Shown here one piece after another: positions 28,393-39,562 of a stretch of 64,000 nucleotides of DNA (position 1 is the first letter of the stretch; every line of letters begins with the position of its first letter). The DNA lies in the NCBI GenBank assembly GCA_049324835.1, contig JBMOMT010000060.1:124001-188000 (forward strand). Reading direction: 5' to 3'. A program made the translations under genes and the position numbers. The notes under the pieces are model-generated. The model was not told the DNA's origin. It did not search any database and saw only the letters and a list, made by a program, of their open reading frames with translations. This DNA is from JBMOMT01 sp049324835 (GTDB taxonomy: Bacteria > Chloroflexota > Anaerolineae > CAYNKW01).

Positions 28393-29250
28393 ATGCCTTT
28401 TGGCGCCCACATGTCCATCGCTGGCGGCGTGGATCGGGCCTTGCTGCGCGGCCAGAAAATCGGCTGCGAGACCATTCAGATCTTTACCAAGAGCAACCGC
28501 CAGTGGACTGCTACCCCTCTGAGCGTGGACGAGATCGAACGTTGGTATCAGAACCTGGAAAGCGCGGCCATCGCCCCGGTGGTTGCACACACCGCCTACC
28601 TGATCAATCTGGCGTCCTCGGACAGGGTGGTGGCTCAGAGATCGCTGGAGGCGTTGGTCATCGAGATGCAGCGCTGTGAGACGTTGAGTATTCCCTACCT
28701 GGTGTTGCATCCTGGCTCGCACACCGGCGCTGGCGAGGAGGCTGGTCTGCGCCGGATCGCTGAGGCGCTGGATGGGGCCTACGAGCGGCTGCCGGAGGCG
28801 CGGGTCTCGGTGCTGTTAGAGACGACGGCGGGCCAGGGCACCAGTCTGGGCCACCGATTCGAGCACCTGGCGCGTATCATCCAGTTGGCTGCCGTGGGTG
28901 AGTTTTTGGGGGTCTGTTTCGACACCTGCCACGCGCTGGCGGCAGGGTACGACATTCGCACGCCGCAGGGCTACGCCGCAACGTTCGTTCAATTCGAGCG
29001 CAGCATCGGCCTGGAACGGCTCAGGGTGTTCCATATCAACGATTCCAGGGGTGAGCTGGGCAGTCGCGTGGACCGCCACGCGCACATTGGCCGGGGACAC
29101 GTTGGCCTGGAAGGCTTGGGTCTGTTGGTGAACGATCCACGCTTTCGAGAGCATCCGATGCTGCTGGAAACACCCAAAAGCGCAGACATGCACGAGGACG
29201 TGGAAAACCTGGCCACACTTTACAGCCTGCTGGCTAACTCGCAGCCCTGA
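28393..29250 (+). CDS. nfo: endonuclease IV (AP endonuclease)
   Basis: 285-residue, three-zinc AP endonuclease, the same length as E. coli Nfo. It acts in base-excision repair by cutting 5' to abasic sites. Family blocks: FGAHMSIAGGV near the start, VAHTAYLINLAS, YLVLHPGSHTG, LLETTAGQGTSLG, VCFDTCHALAAGYD, HINDSRGELGSRVDRHAHIGRG and LLETPK. ATG at 28393 is preferred because it has GGAG six bases upstream; an in-frame ATG lies 18 bp earlier. Confidence 0.95.
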   Translation: MPFGAHMSIAGGVDRALLRGQKIGCETIQIFTKSNRQWTATPLSVDEIERWYQNLESAAIAPVVAHTAYLINLASSDRVVAQRSLEALVIEMQRCETLSIPYLVLHPGSHTGAGEEAGLRRIAEALDGAYERLPEARVSVLLETTAGQGTSLGHRFEHLARIIQLAAVGEFLGVCFDTCHALAAGYDIRTPQGYAATFVQFERSIGLERLRVFHINDSRGELGSRVDRHAHIGRGHVGLEGLGLLVNDPRFREHPMLLETPKSADMHEDVENLATLYSLLANSQP

Positions 29251-29266
29251 TCGCCGCTGGATGCTA

Positions 29267-29295
29267 TTGACAGTTCTGCCGTTATGTCGTATAAT
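29267..29295 (+). promoter_or_regulatory. perfect-consensus promoter
   Basis: TTGACA (29267-29272), exactly 17 bp, TATAAT (29290-29295). Both hexamers are full consensus. It drives the 184-residue membrane protein gene starting at 29365. Confidence 0.8.
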
Positions 29296-29364
29296 CTAGA
29301 TGTCTTACCTGACGGTAAAATCGGCCAGGGTTGTTGTCCTCCTCAATGTGAAGGGAGAAAAACC

Positions 29365-29919
29365 ATGACATCACCAACCCCGAAACAAACGAATCGAAGC
29401 GAGTCTTTTTGGTTGGCCTTTGAAAAGTTTGCCCTCGTCTTTTCCTTTTCAGTGAACATCGTCCTGCTGGTGGCGGTTTTGGTGTTGCTGGGGTTGTTGA
29501 TCCCGATCAAGAATCAAGTGGCCCGGCCCATCGTGGATCAGGTGATGGGTGAGATCCATCGCCTGGGTGATACCCACATCCAGACGACGGTAACGGTGGA
29601 GGACGAGATCCAGGTCAAGTTCGATCTGCCCCTCAACCAGGAGGTCAACGTCACCACCACCGCTCCGGTGCCGCTGACCACCGACGCCTATTTTACTTTG
29701 CCGGGCGGTGGCGGCTACATTCGCGGCACGGTGAGCATCGAATTACCGGCCAATACCACCCTGCCGGTGCTGCTCAATACCACGGTGCCGGTGGATCAAA
29801 AAGTGCCGGTCAAATTATCGGTGCCGGTGGACATCAACCTGGGCGATACCGACCTCAAGGCCGTTGTAGACAGTTTTGAAGAGTTACTCCAGCCTATCGA
29901 CGACCTTTTGGGTGAATGA
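29365..29919 (+). CDS. single-pass membrane protein with extracytoplasmic beta domain
   Basis: 184 residues: a short polar N-terminus, one membrane helix (FSVNIVLLVAVLVLLGLLIPI), then a Val/Thr-rich, strand-like domain with repeating phrases (TTVTVEDEIQVKFDLPLNQE, PVPLTTDAYFTLPG, LPVLLNTTVPVDQKVPVKLS). I do not recognise a family. The topology suggests an envelope protein facing outward. AAGGGAG precedes the ATG. It stands alone between a perfect-consensus promoter and a strong terminator, so it is probably abundant. Confidence 0.75.
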   Translation: MTSPTPKQTNRSESFWLAFEKFALVFSFSVNIVLLVAVLVLLGLLIPIKNQVARPIVDQVMGEIHRLGDTHIQTTVTVEDEIQVKFDLPLNQEVNVTTTAPVPLTTDAYFTLPGGGGYIRGTVSIELPANTTLPVLLNTTVPVDQKVPVKLSVPVDINLGDTDLKAVVDSFEELLQPIDDLLGE

Positions 29920-29950
29920 ACTATCGGCCGTTTTTACACCGCAACACACA

Positions 29951-29982
29951 GCCCCCTCGTATCACGCAGGGGGCTTTATTTT
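29951..29982. terminator. strong intrinsic terminator between convergent genes
   Basis: GCCCCCT (29951-29957), 10-nt loop, AGGGGGC (29968-29974), then TTTATTTT. It ends the plus-strand gene and overlaps the stop of the convergent Nudix gene at 29976. Confidence 0.85.
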
Positions 29983-30620
29983 GGCTCGTGCTCACCTGCC
30001 CGGAGAACCTCGAGAAACTCTTCCAGGATCATGGCCGTAGCGCCCCAGACGTGATGTCCTGTCACCAGAAAAAAAGGGATCTGTACCGTGGCGCCATAAC
30101 GCGATTCAGTCTTTTCGTGCCGTGTGGTCGGATCGGCCAGGCAGCGCAGAGATACCTCCAGCACCTCGGCCACTTCAACCGGGTCGGGCGACCAGACGGG
30201 GCGGGCGTCTGTCCAGCCGACCACCGGCGTCAGGCAAAAATCGCTGGGTGGGATGTACAGCGGCGTCAGTTGGCCCAGTATACGCACCGCCAGGGGCGGC
30301 ACGCCAAGCTCCTCGGACGTTTCGCGCAGGGCCGCCTGTTCGGCAGATTCGCCTGTCTCGCGGCGCCCACCGGGCAGTGAGATCTGCCCTCTGTGATTAC
30401 CCAGATTCTCGCTGCGGCGGGTGAGCACCAGATGCACCTCTCTCCGGTGAGGGTAGAGCAGTATCAGCCCGCTGCCCTGGCGGGGTGAAACATGGTTTCC
30501 GGGCAGCCAGCCCGGTCGCGGCTGGGGGGCCATGCGTCGTTGTGCTTCCAGGCCGGGTTTGGGACCCTGGAGCAGGCGCTGGATCGTTTCAGGGTTGGGG
30601 TCTTGCCAGGCGTTTTTCAT
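29976..30620 (-). CDS. Nudix hydrolase, CoA-pyrophosphatase type
   Basis: 214 residues with a Nudix box at GGRRETGESAEQAALRETSE, continuing ELG. The preceding HRGQISLPGG block and the following PLYIPPSDFCLTPVVG resemble NudL/CoA pyrophosphatases, which cleave CoA to 4'-phosphopantetheine and 3',5'-ADP. Specificity is inferred. ATG at 30620 lies 2 bp after the thioesterase stop; a longer frame reaches 30647 inside that gene. It is the last gene of the gyrA-to-Nudix minus-strand series. Confidence 0.88.
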   Translation of the reverse strand: MKNAWQDPNPETIQRLLQGPKPGLEAQRRMAPQPRPGWLPGNHVSPRQGSGLILLYPHRREVHLVLTRRSENLGNHRGQISLPGGRRETGESAEQAALRETSEELGVPPLAVRILGQLTPLYIPPSDFCLTPVVGWTDARPVWSPDPVEVAEVLEVSLRCLADPTTRHEKTESRYGATVQIPFFLVTGHHVWGATAMILEEFLEVLRAGEHEPK

Positions 30621-30622
30621 TT

Positions 30623-31090
30623 TTACGTTTCGGCGAAAACCTGCCAATCACCCAAAGCCTCTGTCATGCTGTCCAGCATCTCTTGAGGCATCGGCAGATA
30701 GGTGGCGGTGGCGCTGACAGCCACACTGCCGTCGGCCAGATGTAACTCTCCCCGGGCTTCCAGCAAACGCCGCGTCTCGCGCACCGTCTCGCCGACGATA
30801 GTGAGCGGCTGGTTCAAAGGGATCATCTGTTTGTAACGGATCTCCATGCGGGCGGTGACCATCCACACCTCATGCGCTATCAGCACCCGCCCCAACGCTT
30901 CGTCGAGCAGGGCGGCGGCGATGCCGCCGTGGAGCAGGCCCGGATAGCCCTGGTGCTCTGCGCCTGGGGTAAAGGTGGCTATCACCCGACCCTCGCCGTC
31001 CTGGTAAAAGGATTGTTTGAGGCCGATTGGGTTGTCGATGCCGCAGACGAAACACATCCGCGAATTGGGTTGTTTTACCAAATTGTCCAA
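30623..31090 (-). CDS. PaaI-type hotdog thioesterase
   Basis: 155-residue hotdog-fold protein with the helix motif HGGIAAALLDEALG typical of acyl-CoA thioesterases, preceded by a small cysteine motif, MCFVCGIDNPIGL. It probably hydrolyses an acyl-CoA; the substrate is unknown. The start is a TTG at 31090 with AAGGAG nine bases upstream. It is tightly packed with the Nudix CoA-pyrophosphatase gene, which is consistent with a shared role in CoA or acyl-CoA turnover. Confidence 0.88.
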   Translation of the reverse strand: MDNLVKQPNSRMCFVCGIDNPIGLKQSFYQDGEGRVIATFTPGAEHQGYPGLLHGGIAAALLDEALGRVLIAHEVWMVTARMEIRYKQMIPLNQPLTIVGETVRETRRLLEARGELHLADGSVAVSATATYLPMPQEMLDSMTEALGDWQVFAET

Positions 31091-31117
31091 GAGGTCTGTC
31101 TCCTTGAGAAGGGGTGG

Positions 31118-31777
31118 TCAACTGAACAGCAGGTATAACACGCCGGCTGAGATCAGGGGCACGGTCAGGTTGTCCAGATGCCAGGGGGTGATGGCCTCGG
31201 TGAGTGTGGCTGCCAGGGCGACGATGAGCGCATAGAGCAAGCTGGGGCCCAGGGCCAGCGGTGGAAAGAGCCATAACGCCAATGCTGTGGCGGCAAAAGC
31301 GAACAACAGCATCGACACAGAGCCTTCCAACGAACGGCTGCTGCCCCACAGGGTGTAACGCAACTGCCCATAGCGTGCGCCCAAAACGGCTGCCAGGGCG
31401 TCGCCCCAGGTCATGGGCATCAGGCTGGCCACCAGCAGGTGAGGCCGCGACCAGAACAGGACAATGATGAAACAAAAGGAAAGAGGAAAGTAGATGGTGC
31501 CCAGGTTGCCTTTTTCGCCGGTTTCCATGGCCTTGAAGGTTTCCCGACGATAGGAGAGGTAATTGATCGGGATAAAGGACAGCGGTGGAATGACGGCCAT
31601 CGTCCAGCGGTCAAAGAGCAGCACCGTGCCCACCGACCACATGCCCACGGCGATGTGAATGACCTTGCGGGTGAAATCGGTGGAGTAGCGGCGCCGTTTG
31701 CGCAGCCCTTCGGCAGCCGCGATAACGCCAAAAACATAGACATAAGACAGCGCCAGAGCCAACCAGTCAGAAGCCAT
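31118..31777 (-). CDS. diacylglycerol/polyprenol (phytol) kinase family protein
   Basis: 219-residue membrane protein of the CTP-dependent polyprenol/dolichol/phytol kinase family. Recognisable are RKVIHIAVGMWSVG, then TWGDALAAVLGARYG and SRSLEGSVSML, with about six helices. It likely phosphorylates a membrane lipid alcohol. ATG at 31777 follows GAGGGAGGAC. The neighbouring PfkB gene ends 9 bp before this start, so the two are probably cotranscribed. Confidence 0.85.
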   Translation of the reverse strand: MASDWLALALSYVYVFGVIAAAEGLRKRRRYSTDFTRKVIHIAVGMWSVGTVLLFDRWTMAVIPPLSFIPINYLSYRRETFKAMETGEKGNLGTIYFPLSFCFIIVLFWSRPHLLVASLMPMTWGDALAAVLGARYGQLRYTLWGSSRSLEGSVSMLLFAFAATALALWLFPPLALGPSLLYALIVALAATLTEAITPWHLDNLTVPLISAGVLYLLFS

Positions 31778-31786
31778 TGTCCTCCC

Positions 31787-32740
31787 TCAGATAACCAATC
31801 GATTGTAGAGATTTTCCAGGCTCAAGTCAGAGCAGACGGTGTCGCGGCACTGGAGAGTCAAGGCCGCCGCCGAGACGCCCAGACGCACCGCCTCGTCCAC
31901 CGGGAAATGGTTGAGCAGGCCAAAAAGGACGGCGGCTGTCAGGGCATCGCCCGCACCGGTGAGATCCACGATCTCACATTCCATAGCCGGGATGTGGCCG
32001 CTGGCGTGGGGTGTAGCGTAGACCAGTCCCTGATCGGCCAGGGTGATGATGGCGATCTCGACGCCCAGGCTCACCAGCTTTTTGGCCGCTACCACTGCCT
32101 CGTCGCGATGGCCTGCCGGCAGGCCGCAGAGCGCCTCGGCCTCCAGCGCGTTGGGAGTGATCATGTACAGTTCTGCCAGGTGAGGGCACAAACGGGATGC
32201 CAGCGAGGTCGAGGTGGGATCGGCGCAGACGCGCAGGCCGTATTGGCGTGTCTGCCGAAAAAGCGAGTCCAGCGTTTTCGGCGAGAGGTTGGCGTCGATG
32301 GTCACCATCGACGCCTGCCGCAGCCATCTTCGTTGGCTGTAGAGGTAACGCGGCGTCACGGCCCGCATGATGCTCATATCGGCCAGCGACACCGCCAGGT
32401 TGTTTTCCCGATCCAGTATGGCCAGGTAGGCGCCGGTGGGATGGTCTGGACTGATCAGCACCTGATCCACGTTCACGCCGCTGTGTTGCGCCTGATCCAG
32501 CAGATGTCGCCCGGCCTCATCCTCACCCACCGCCGAGAGCAGCATCGTTTTGAGCCCCAGACGGGCCAGATTTTCGGCGATGTTGCGCCCCACACCACCC
32601 ACGCTCACCCGCACGTGCCCGGCGATGGAGGTGCCGCTTTGGAGCGGCTCGGTGGCATAACCTTTGGTATCCATGGCTGCCGCGCCAATGACCACCACTG
32701 TGCCACTGTTTCTGCGATCTGTTCTCATCCCGCCTGGCAT
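31787..32740 (-). CDS. PfkB-family (ribokinase-like) kinase, possibly pseudouridine kinase
   Basis: 317-residue sugar or nucleoside kinase. The N-terminal GGVGRNIAENLARLG block and C-terminal DLTGAGDALTAAVLFGL (catalytic Asp and anion hole) define the PfkB family. The N-terminal AAMDTKGY and the GG-GRN motif resemble PsuK pseudouridine kinases, but no psuG is adjacent, so the substrate is uncertain. ATG at 32740 with AAGGGGG three bases upstream is preferred over the ATG at 32728. Confidence 0.88.
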   Translation of the reverse strand: MPGGMRTDRRNSGTVVVIGAAAMDTKGYATEPLQSGTSIAGHVRVSVGGVGRNIAENLARLGLKTMLLSAVGEDEAGRHLLDQAQHSGVNVDQVLISPDHPTGAYLAILDRENNLAVSLADMSIMRAVTPRYLYSQRRWLRQASMVTIDANLSPKTLDSLFRQTRQYGLRVCADPTSTSLASRLCPHLAELYMITPNALEAEALCGLPAGHRDEAVVAAKKLVSLGVEIAIITLADQGLVYATPHASGHIPAMECEIVDLTGAGDALTAAVLFGLLNHFPVDEAVRLGVSAAALTLQCRDTVCSDLSLENLYNRLVI

Positions 32741-32788
32741 AGTCCCCCTTTTCCAGAGCCTGGCATTATGGGCCAGGGATGGCCAGAC

Positions 32789-33736
32789 TCACTTGACGAA
32801 CGTCCACCAATCGCGCACATCGATGGCGCGGATGCGACCCCACATATCGGCTGTGATGGCCCAGCGGGCCACCGTGCCCTTTTCGTCCGATTCGCTGATC
32901 CTGGCCTCTTTGGTGCGGGTGGCGGTGAGTGTACCTGCCGGGCGGTTGATGGACACAGAGGCCGTGCCGGTCTTTTCCGTGGTGCTTTCCGTGCGCCTGA
33001 GGCTGATGACCACCTGGATGCCGGCGTCGGCGGTGCGCTCGATGTTTTCGATGGTTGGCTCTGCGTCGAGGCCCAGTTGCTGCCTGGCCGATTTCAGGAC
33101 GATGTTCAACAAACGGGCGGTGTTGGTAAAAACCGGCTGAGGCATGATCCCGTCCAGGGCGCGCACCTCGGCGTTGACCATCATGCCGGTGAGGGCCAGG
33201 GTGATCAGGACGAAAAACAGGCTGTAGACGATGGATGCGATCAGTTTTTCCATGAACCCTGGCTCTTGCGGCGGCAGGATCCAATACTTCATCATGATGA
33301 GCGTGACCATGCCCATGCCCAGGCCGACGAAAAAGGCCCCCAGCTCGATGAGCTCCAGCGAAATGCCAAAACCACTCTGGAACGGTTTGGCCCAGTTGGC
33401 GATTCGAAAGGCGGGGGCTTTGTTCTTCAGGATGACAAAGGCCACCAGAGAGAGCACGATAGCCAGCAGCCCGCCCACCCAGTGCGGCTGGTTGCCCGTG
33501 ACGCCGAGGACGAGCGCCACCAGCGGCAGCACGAGCGGGGAGAGTTTGCCCAGTTTTTTGAGCGGGCTTTCTTTTTTGTCTTTCTCCCGCCAGCCATAGA
33601 TATCCTCCTGGCAGCGTGGGCAGCAGCAGCGCTTGCCATACAGATCGGTGGGCTTTTCTTTGCCGGTTGGCGTATAACCGCTGCATTGGAGCTCGATCAG
33701 CGCATATTGACCGTGGCACACTGGACAGGTGGGCAT
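32789..33736 (-). CDS. zinc-ribbon membrane protein of unknown function
   Basis: 315 residues. The N-terminus holds a probable zinc ribbon (CPVC near residues 4-7, then CCCPRC near 38-43). A cytoplasmic linker and four or so membrane helices follow between about 70 and 195, then a soluble C-terminal domain. I do not recognise a family. ATG at 33736 follows AAAAGGAGTG. The start is 32 bp downstream of the SPFH gene stop, suggesting a functional pair. Confidence 0.78.
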   Translation of the reverse strand: MPTCPVCHGQYALIELQCSGYTPTGKEKPTDLYGKRCCCPRCQEDIYGWREKDKKESPLKKLGKLSPLVLPLVALVLGVTGNQPHWVGGLLAIVLSLVAFVILKNKAPAFRIANWAKPFQSGFGISLELIELGAFFVGLGMGMVTLIMMKYWILPPQEPGFMEKLIASIVYSLFFVLITLALTGMMVNAEVRALDGIMPQPVFTNTARLLNIVLKSARQQLGLDAEPTIENIERTADAGIQVVISLRRTESTTEKTGTASVSINRPAGTLTATRTKEARISESDEKGTVARWAITADMWGRIRAIDVRDWWTFVK

Positions 33737-33768
33737 GGCAGTTCACTCCTTTTGCCAGGAATGCCGAT

Positions 33769-35319
33769 CTATTCTTCCGACTCTGATTCTTCTGAACTGC
33801 TTTCTGGCGATCCAAAACCTAGTTTGGGAAGGCCCCTTTGCTGAAGAAGCAGGTTGAGTATTCTCCTATCCGCAGGCTGCAAAGCCCGGATCACCTCGAC
33901 TACCGCTCGGATGCGTAGCTCGTCATCCTTGATACTCGATAGTTGATCCAGCATCACTCCTAACGTGCGTTTGAACTGTTCTTCCCAGGCCTGAGCCTTA
34001 CCAAGCTCCGCCTGGTAGGTACTATGTCGTTTCCCATCAGCAGTTAAAACCGATGCCTCTGCATCTAGCCTGGCAATTTCCACTTTTTCCCGGGCCTTCT
34101 GTATCTCTCGCCACCCCTGCCACGGCGCACTCCAGCGCTTCAAAAACTCGGCCTGCGCCTCCGGCGGCATCTCGATGGCCGTCACGTTGAGTCCGTTAAG
34201 GGTCACGCCCCACTTGGTGGCTGCCTTGATGGCGTTCTGTTTGGCCTCCTCCAAGATCTTTTGTAAGGCCGCCGGCTCCGGGCTCACCCGATCCCCCTCG
34301 TCGACGACGAAAATCTCGTCCACGCGGTAGCGCCGGATGGCCACTGCCACCTGCCCGGCGGCCATGCCCTGCAATTGACTGCTCAAAGTCTTGCCCGCCG
34401 TCAACGCATAGACGGCCCGATACACCGTCCGCTGATACACCGGGTAGCGTCCGCTCACCATGCCTGGGAACCCCTGGGTTTCAATATCTCCCTTGTCGTC
34501 CCTGTCGCGGGCTTCTTGCCACAATTCGATGCGAAAAGAGAACACCCCTTTTACTTTGAGCGGCACATTGTCCTTGGTCAGCACCTCCAGTTCCGGAGGG
34601 AAATTACCGCCTTGGGGTCGCAGATCGACCACCGCCTTGATCCCCTCGCCGGCCTGCAAAACGTGCAGCCCCTGGCCCACGATGCGCGAGACCTCGTCAC
34701 CCTGTTCCAACACCACTGCATGGTAGGGTTTGACTCGTAACAGCAACGGCGCGCCGAACCGGGCCAGATCGCCGTCGGGCGACAGTTTGCCCTCGTCGGC
34801 CACCAGCACCGCGCCGCTCTTGCCCAGCAGCACCGACCGAATGAGCTTTCGAGAGGTTTTGTGATCCAGGCTATAGATCTGACGCAACCCCAGCATCAGG
34901 TTGATGCTCAAGGAAAAGGATAGCTCCAGCGAGCCACAAGTCGCCATTCCACCGGCAAGCAGCCCTGTCAGCACGGCCAGACCCACCTGCACGGCAGGCC
35001 AATCCATCAGCGGGCCGATCAGCGGCAGGCGGCGCATTGCCTCCACCACCGCCGGATCGGTCAGCCGGGCGTAGATCAGCCCGCCGACAAACAGGCCGAC
35101 TGTGGTCAAAAGGTAGAGGAGCAAAAAGCGGTAGCGATGCCTGCCGGCGAAAAAGAGGCCAAAGAGGAGTCCAAACAAAACCAGAGTGAGGTACGCGATG
35201 CCCAGCCCACCCAGCCACAGACCAAGTATCCCGATAGACAGGGCCAGGGCGGCAAAGAGAATCACCTGGCTCCTGCCTGGGTCGTGCTGGTGGGTTTCTC
35301 TTGCACCATCAACGCCCAC
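33769..35319 (-). CDS. membrane protein with SPFH/Band 7-like domain
   Basis: 516 residues: two pairs of N-terminal membrane helices, then a long domain resembling SPFH (LRVKPYHAVVLEQGDEVSRIVGQGLH split as LRVKPYHAVVLEQGDE and GLHVLQAG; TKDNVPLKVKGVFSFRIE; LNGLNVTAIEMPPEAQ). A charged alpha-helical segment and an acidic Ser/Glu tail follow. SPFH proteins form membrane-domain scaffolds. The start is GTG at 35319 with GGAGGTG five bases upstream. The N-terminal helix block is unusual for the family. It is paired with the zinc-ribbon protein that follows. Confidence 0.8.
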   Translation of the reverse strand: MGVDGARETHQHDPGRSQVILFAALALSIGILGLWLGGLGIAYLTLVLFGLLFGLFFAGRHRYRFLLLYLLTTVGLFVGGLIYARLTDPAVVEAMRRLPLIGPLMDWPAVQVGLAVLTGLLAGGMATCGSLELSFSLSINLMLGLRQIYSLDHKTSRKLIRSVLLGKSGAVLVADEGKLSPDGDLARFGAPLLLRVKPYHAVVLEQGDEVSRIVGQGLHVLQAGEGIKAVVDLRPQGGNFPPELEVLTKDNVPLKVKGVFSFRIELWQEARDRDDKGDIETQGFPGMVSGRYPVYQRTVYRAVYALTAGKTLSSQLQGMAAGQVAVAIRRYRVDEIFVVDEGDRVSPEPAALQKILEEAKQNAIKAATKWGVTLNGLNVTAIEMPPEAQAEFLKRWSAPWQGWREIQKAREKVEIARLDAEASVLTADGKRHSTYQAELGKAQAWEEQFKRTLGVMLDQLSSIKDDELRIRAVVEVIRALQPADRRILNLLLQQRGLPKLGFGSPESSSEESESEE

Positions 35320-35359
35320 TGTTCACCTCCAGCGCGTCACCCCCTTCCGCGCCAGCCCT

Positions 35360-35388
35360 ATATTACCACAGTTTTGAGCAAAAGAAAA
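35360..35388 (-). promoter_or_regulatory. possible promoter of the SPFH gene
   Basis: Minus strand: TGG then TAATAT (35365-35360) as an extended -10, with a poor -35 TTTTCT at 17 bp. It lies between the gyrA stop and the SPFH GTG start. Confidence 0.35.
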
Positions 35389-35439
35389 GATCAACTTATG
35401 TAGTGCTGTGGTCGTCGCGGCCAGCGCCGGGGCCGGGCC

Positions 35440-37890
<2,451 letters not shown>

Positions 37891-37932
37891 CTGTTCGACT
37901 CTCCCGCCCGGCGGTCTTTTATGATGGGGGCA

Positions 37933-37961
37933 ACTTTAGCATATTGTCTGGTGGATGTCAA
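37933..37961 (-). promoter_or_regulatory. gyrA promoter
   Basis: Minus strand: perfect -35 TTGACA (37961-37956), 17-bp spacer, TAAAGT (37938-37933) preceded by TGC. The leader to the ATG at 37890 is about 36 nt. Confidence 0.65.
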
Positions 37962-38016
37962 GGTGTCTGGCTCGCGGTAGATTCGTTCTATGATCCGACC
38001 CTGCCGGATGACCGAC

Positions 38017-38056
38017 AAAAAAAAAAGACCCCCTGGGCAGGTTGTTGCCCTGGGGG
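38017..38056 (-). terminator. intrinsic terminator at the end of the 46.6-38 kb unit
   Basis: Minus strand: CCCCC-A-GGGCA, 6-nt loop, TGCCC-A-GGGGG (one A-A mismatch in an 11-bp stem; 38056-38029), followed by TC and ten T residues (38026-38017). Confidence 0.88.
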
Positions 38057-38078
38057 CCGCACGGCGTCGCAGGCGCGT

Positions 38079-39140
38079 TTATCCCAGGTCTTTGAGTGTC
38101 GTCTCGGGTTCGTGATAGCGGCGGTAATAGTGGGTGAGGGTGGCGTGGGTGAAGAAACGGTTGACCCACCCGATCCGCAGCAGGCGATGGAAGACGGGGT
38201 AGGCCAGTCCAAGGGCGATCAGGGGGTAAACCCACTCCAGCGCCTGGCGGGGTGTACCGTTCAACAAGGCCAGCAGGGGCGCGCGAGCCACTAGCCAGCC
38301 CAGGAGAGCCGAAAGGGGAAACACACTCGGCAGCAGGTAGATGCCCACGGCCAGTAAATGGCTGGCTTCCACTGCCTGCGTGGGACAAAAGACCATGCAG
38401 CGCATACAGCTCTCGCAACGAAAGGTCCAATACGGGCGAGGTTTGCTGCTGCCGCGCATCTCGATGGCCCCGTTGGGGCAGTGTGCGGCGCACAGCCCGC
38501 AGCCGGTGCAGCGTTCGGAGGCAAAGAACAGCTTGCCCAAAAACAGTCGCCCGATCAGCAAATAAGCCAGCGAGATAGGCAGAACCAGCAGGCCGATCAG
38601 AAAAGTGGTCCAATGGCCCAGGTGTCGTCTGCCGGACAGGAGTGTATCCATCAGACGGGTGGTTTTTCTCCGCGCCCGGGCCACGATGCCGGCCACTGTT
38701 TGGGGACGGAGGGCCGGATGCAGCGCCATCCAGTTGGAGGGCATGTCGATGCCTGCCGTGCCACGGATGCGATAGCCTTTCAGCGCCAGGATGAGCGCCA
38801 CCAGCAGCGTGGCCGTGCCTTCGAACCCCGGCGTGAAGAATCGGCCGATGCGGCTGCCGGCGCGGGTGGCCACGGCCACGGCGTGGGTTCCGGCGCGGCG
38901 CGGCAGGCGCAGGGCAAAGCGCAGCACCGCCCAGGGCGCGGTGAAACCGTGAGTGGGCATGGCCAGGCCCAGCAGCGCCGTCTCGCCCGCGCCGATCTCT
39001 TCCGCCGGGCCGGCCGCCGCGATGGGCCGCACGGTGACGGTCGCGCCCGCCTCGCGGGCCGCCTCGGCCATCCAGGACGTGACGCGGTACGAGTTGCCGG
39101 TGCCGCTGTAAAAGTAAAACGTCGCCTCACGGTAGTTCAT
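38079..39140 (-). CDS. flavodoxin-ferredoxin membrane protein (EFR1-like)
   Basis: 353 residues. The N-terminus is flavodoxin-like with an FMN loop YSGTGNSYRV. A membrane helix region near 200-220 follows, then two 4Fe-4S motifs (CTGCGLCAAHCP and CESCMRCMVFCP) and a further hydrophobic C-terminal part. It likely moves electrons between a flavin and Fe-S centres at the membrane. ATG at 39140 follows AAAGGAGAG. It overlaps the end of the frameshifted CPBP-like gene and is the last gene before a strong terminator. Confidence 0.85.
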   Translation of the reverse strand: MNYREATFYFYSGTGNSYRVTSWMAEAAREAGATVTVRPIAAAGPAEEIGAGETALLGLAMPTHGFTAPWAVLRFALRLPRRAGTHAVAVATRAGSRIGRFFTPGFEGTATLLVALILALKGYRIRGTAGIDMPSNWMALHPALRPQTVAGIVARARRKTTRLMDTLLSGRRHLGHWTTFLIGLLVLPISLAYLLIGRLFLGKLFFASERCTGCGLCAAHCPNGAIEMRGSSKPRPYWTFRCESCMRCMVFCPTQAVEASHLLAVGIYLLPSVFPLSALLGWLVARAPLLALLNGTPRQALEWVYPLIALGLAYPVFHRLLRIGWVNRFFTHATLTHYYRRYHEPETTLKDLG

Positions 39141-39562
39141 GTTGTCTCTCCTTTGACCGTTTGCCGCACTTGCAGAGATAAACGATCAGCACCAACAACA
39201 GGGCGTCGCCGGCCGGGATGAGCCACGGACGGACGACATGGATGTGGCTGATGTCTTGCACCGTCAGGCCGGGGTTCATCGCGGCGGCGATCACGTCCAA
39301 CAGGCCGTGGACAAAGATGAGGCCGACAATCCCGCCGGCGCGCCAGCGGATGAGGCCGAAAAGCAGGCCGAAAAGACCCGTCCCCAACGCGCCCAGCGGT
39401 CCCTGCCAACAGATACGCGGCGATCTGAGCCGACATCTGCCAGACGGTGTCCGTCACGTTGGGCCACAGCCACAGGTAGGCCGGCAGAAACAAAAGGCCA
39501 ACCTCGGCGAGGGCCTTCGATCCGGGCCGAGTGCGCTGCCACACGATCGCACCTCGCGTCAC
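39127..39562 (-). pseudogene. CPBP-like intramembrane protease fragment with a frameshift
   Basis: Two adjoining minus-strand frames together give one membrane protein. The first runs from GTG at 39562 (overlapping the YhfC stop as GTGA) through LLFLPAYLWLWPNV to SAQIAAYL near 39412. The second continues as WQGPLGALGTGLFGLLFGL and then VGLIFVHGLLDVIAAAMNPG to the stop at 39127. Removing one T in the run near 39409-39411 would join them into about 145 residues. The HGLLD motif resembles the last conserved block of CPBP (Abi) proteases. Either a recent pseudogene or a sequencing/assembly error. Confidence 0.65.

Noticed and set aside
31439..33844. 801-codon open frame on the plus strand
   Set aside because: It is antisense to the PfkB, polyprenol-kinase-like and zinc-ribbon genes, which have clear motifs. 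Its translation is low-complexity (Gln/His/Gly/Arg-rich), as expected from GC-rich antisense frames.
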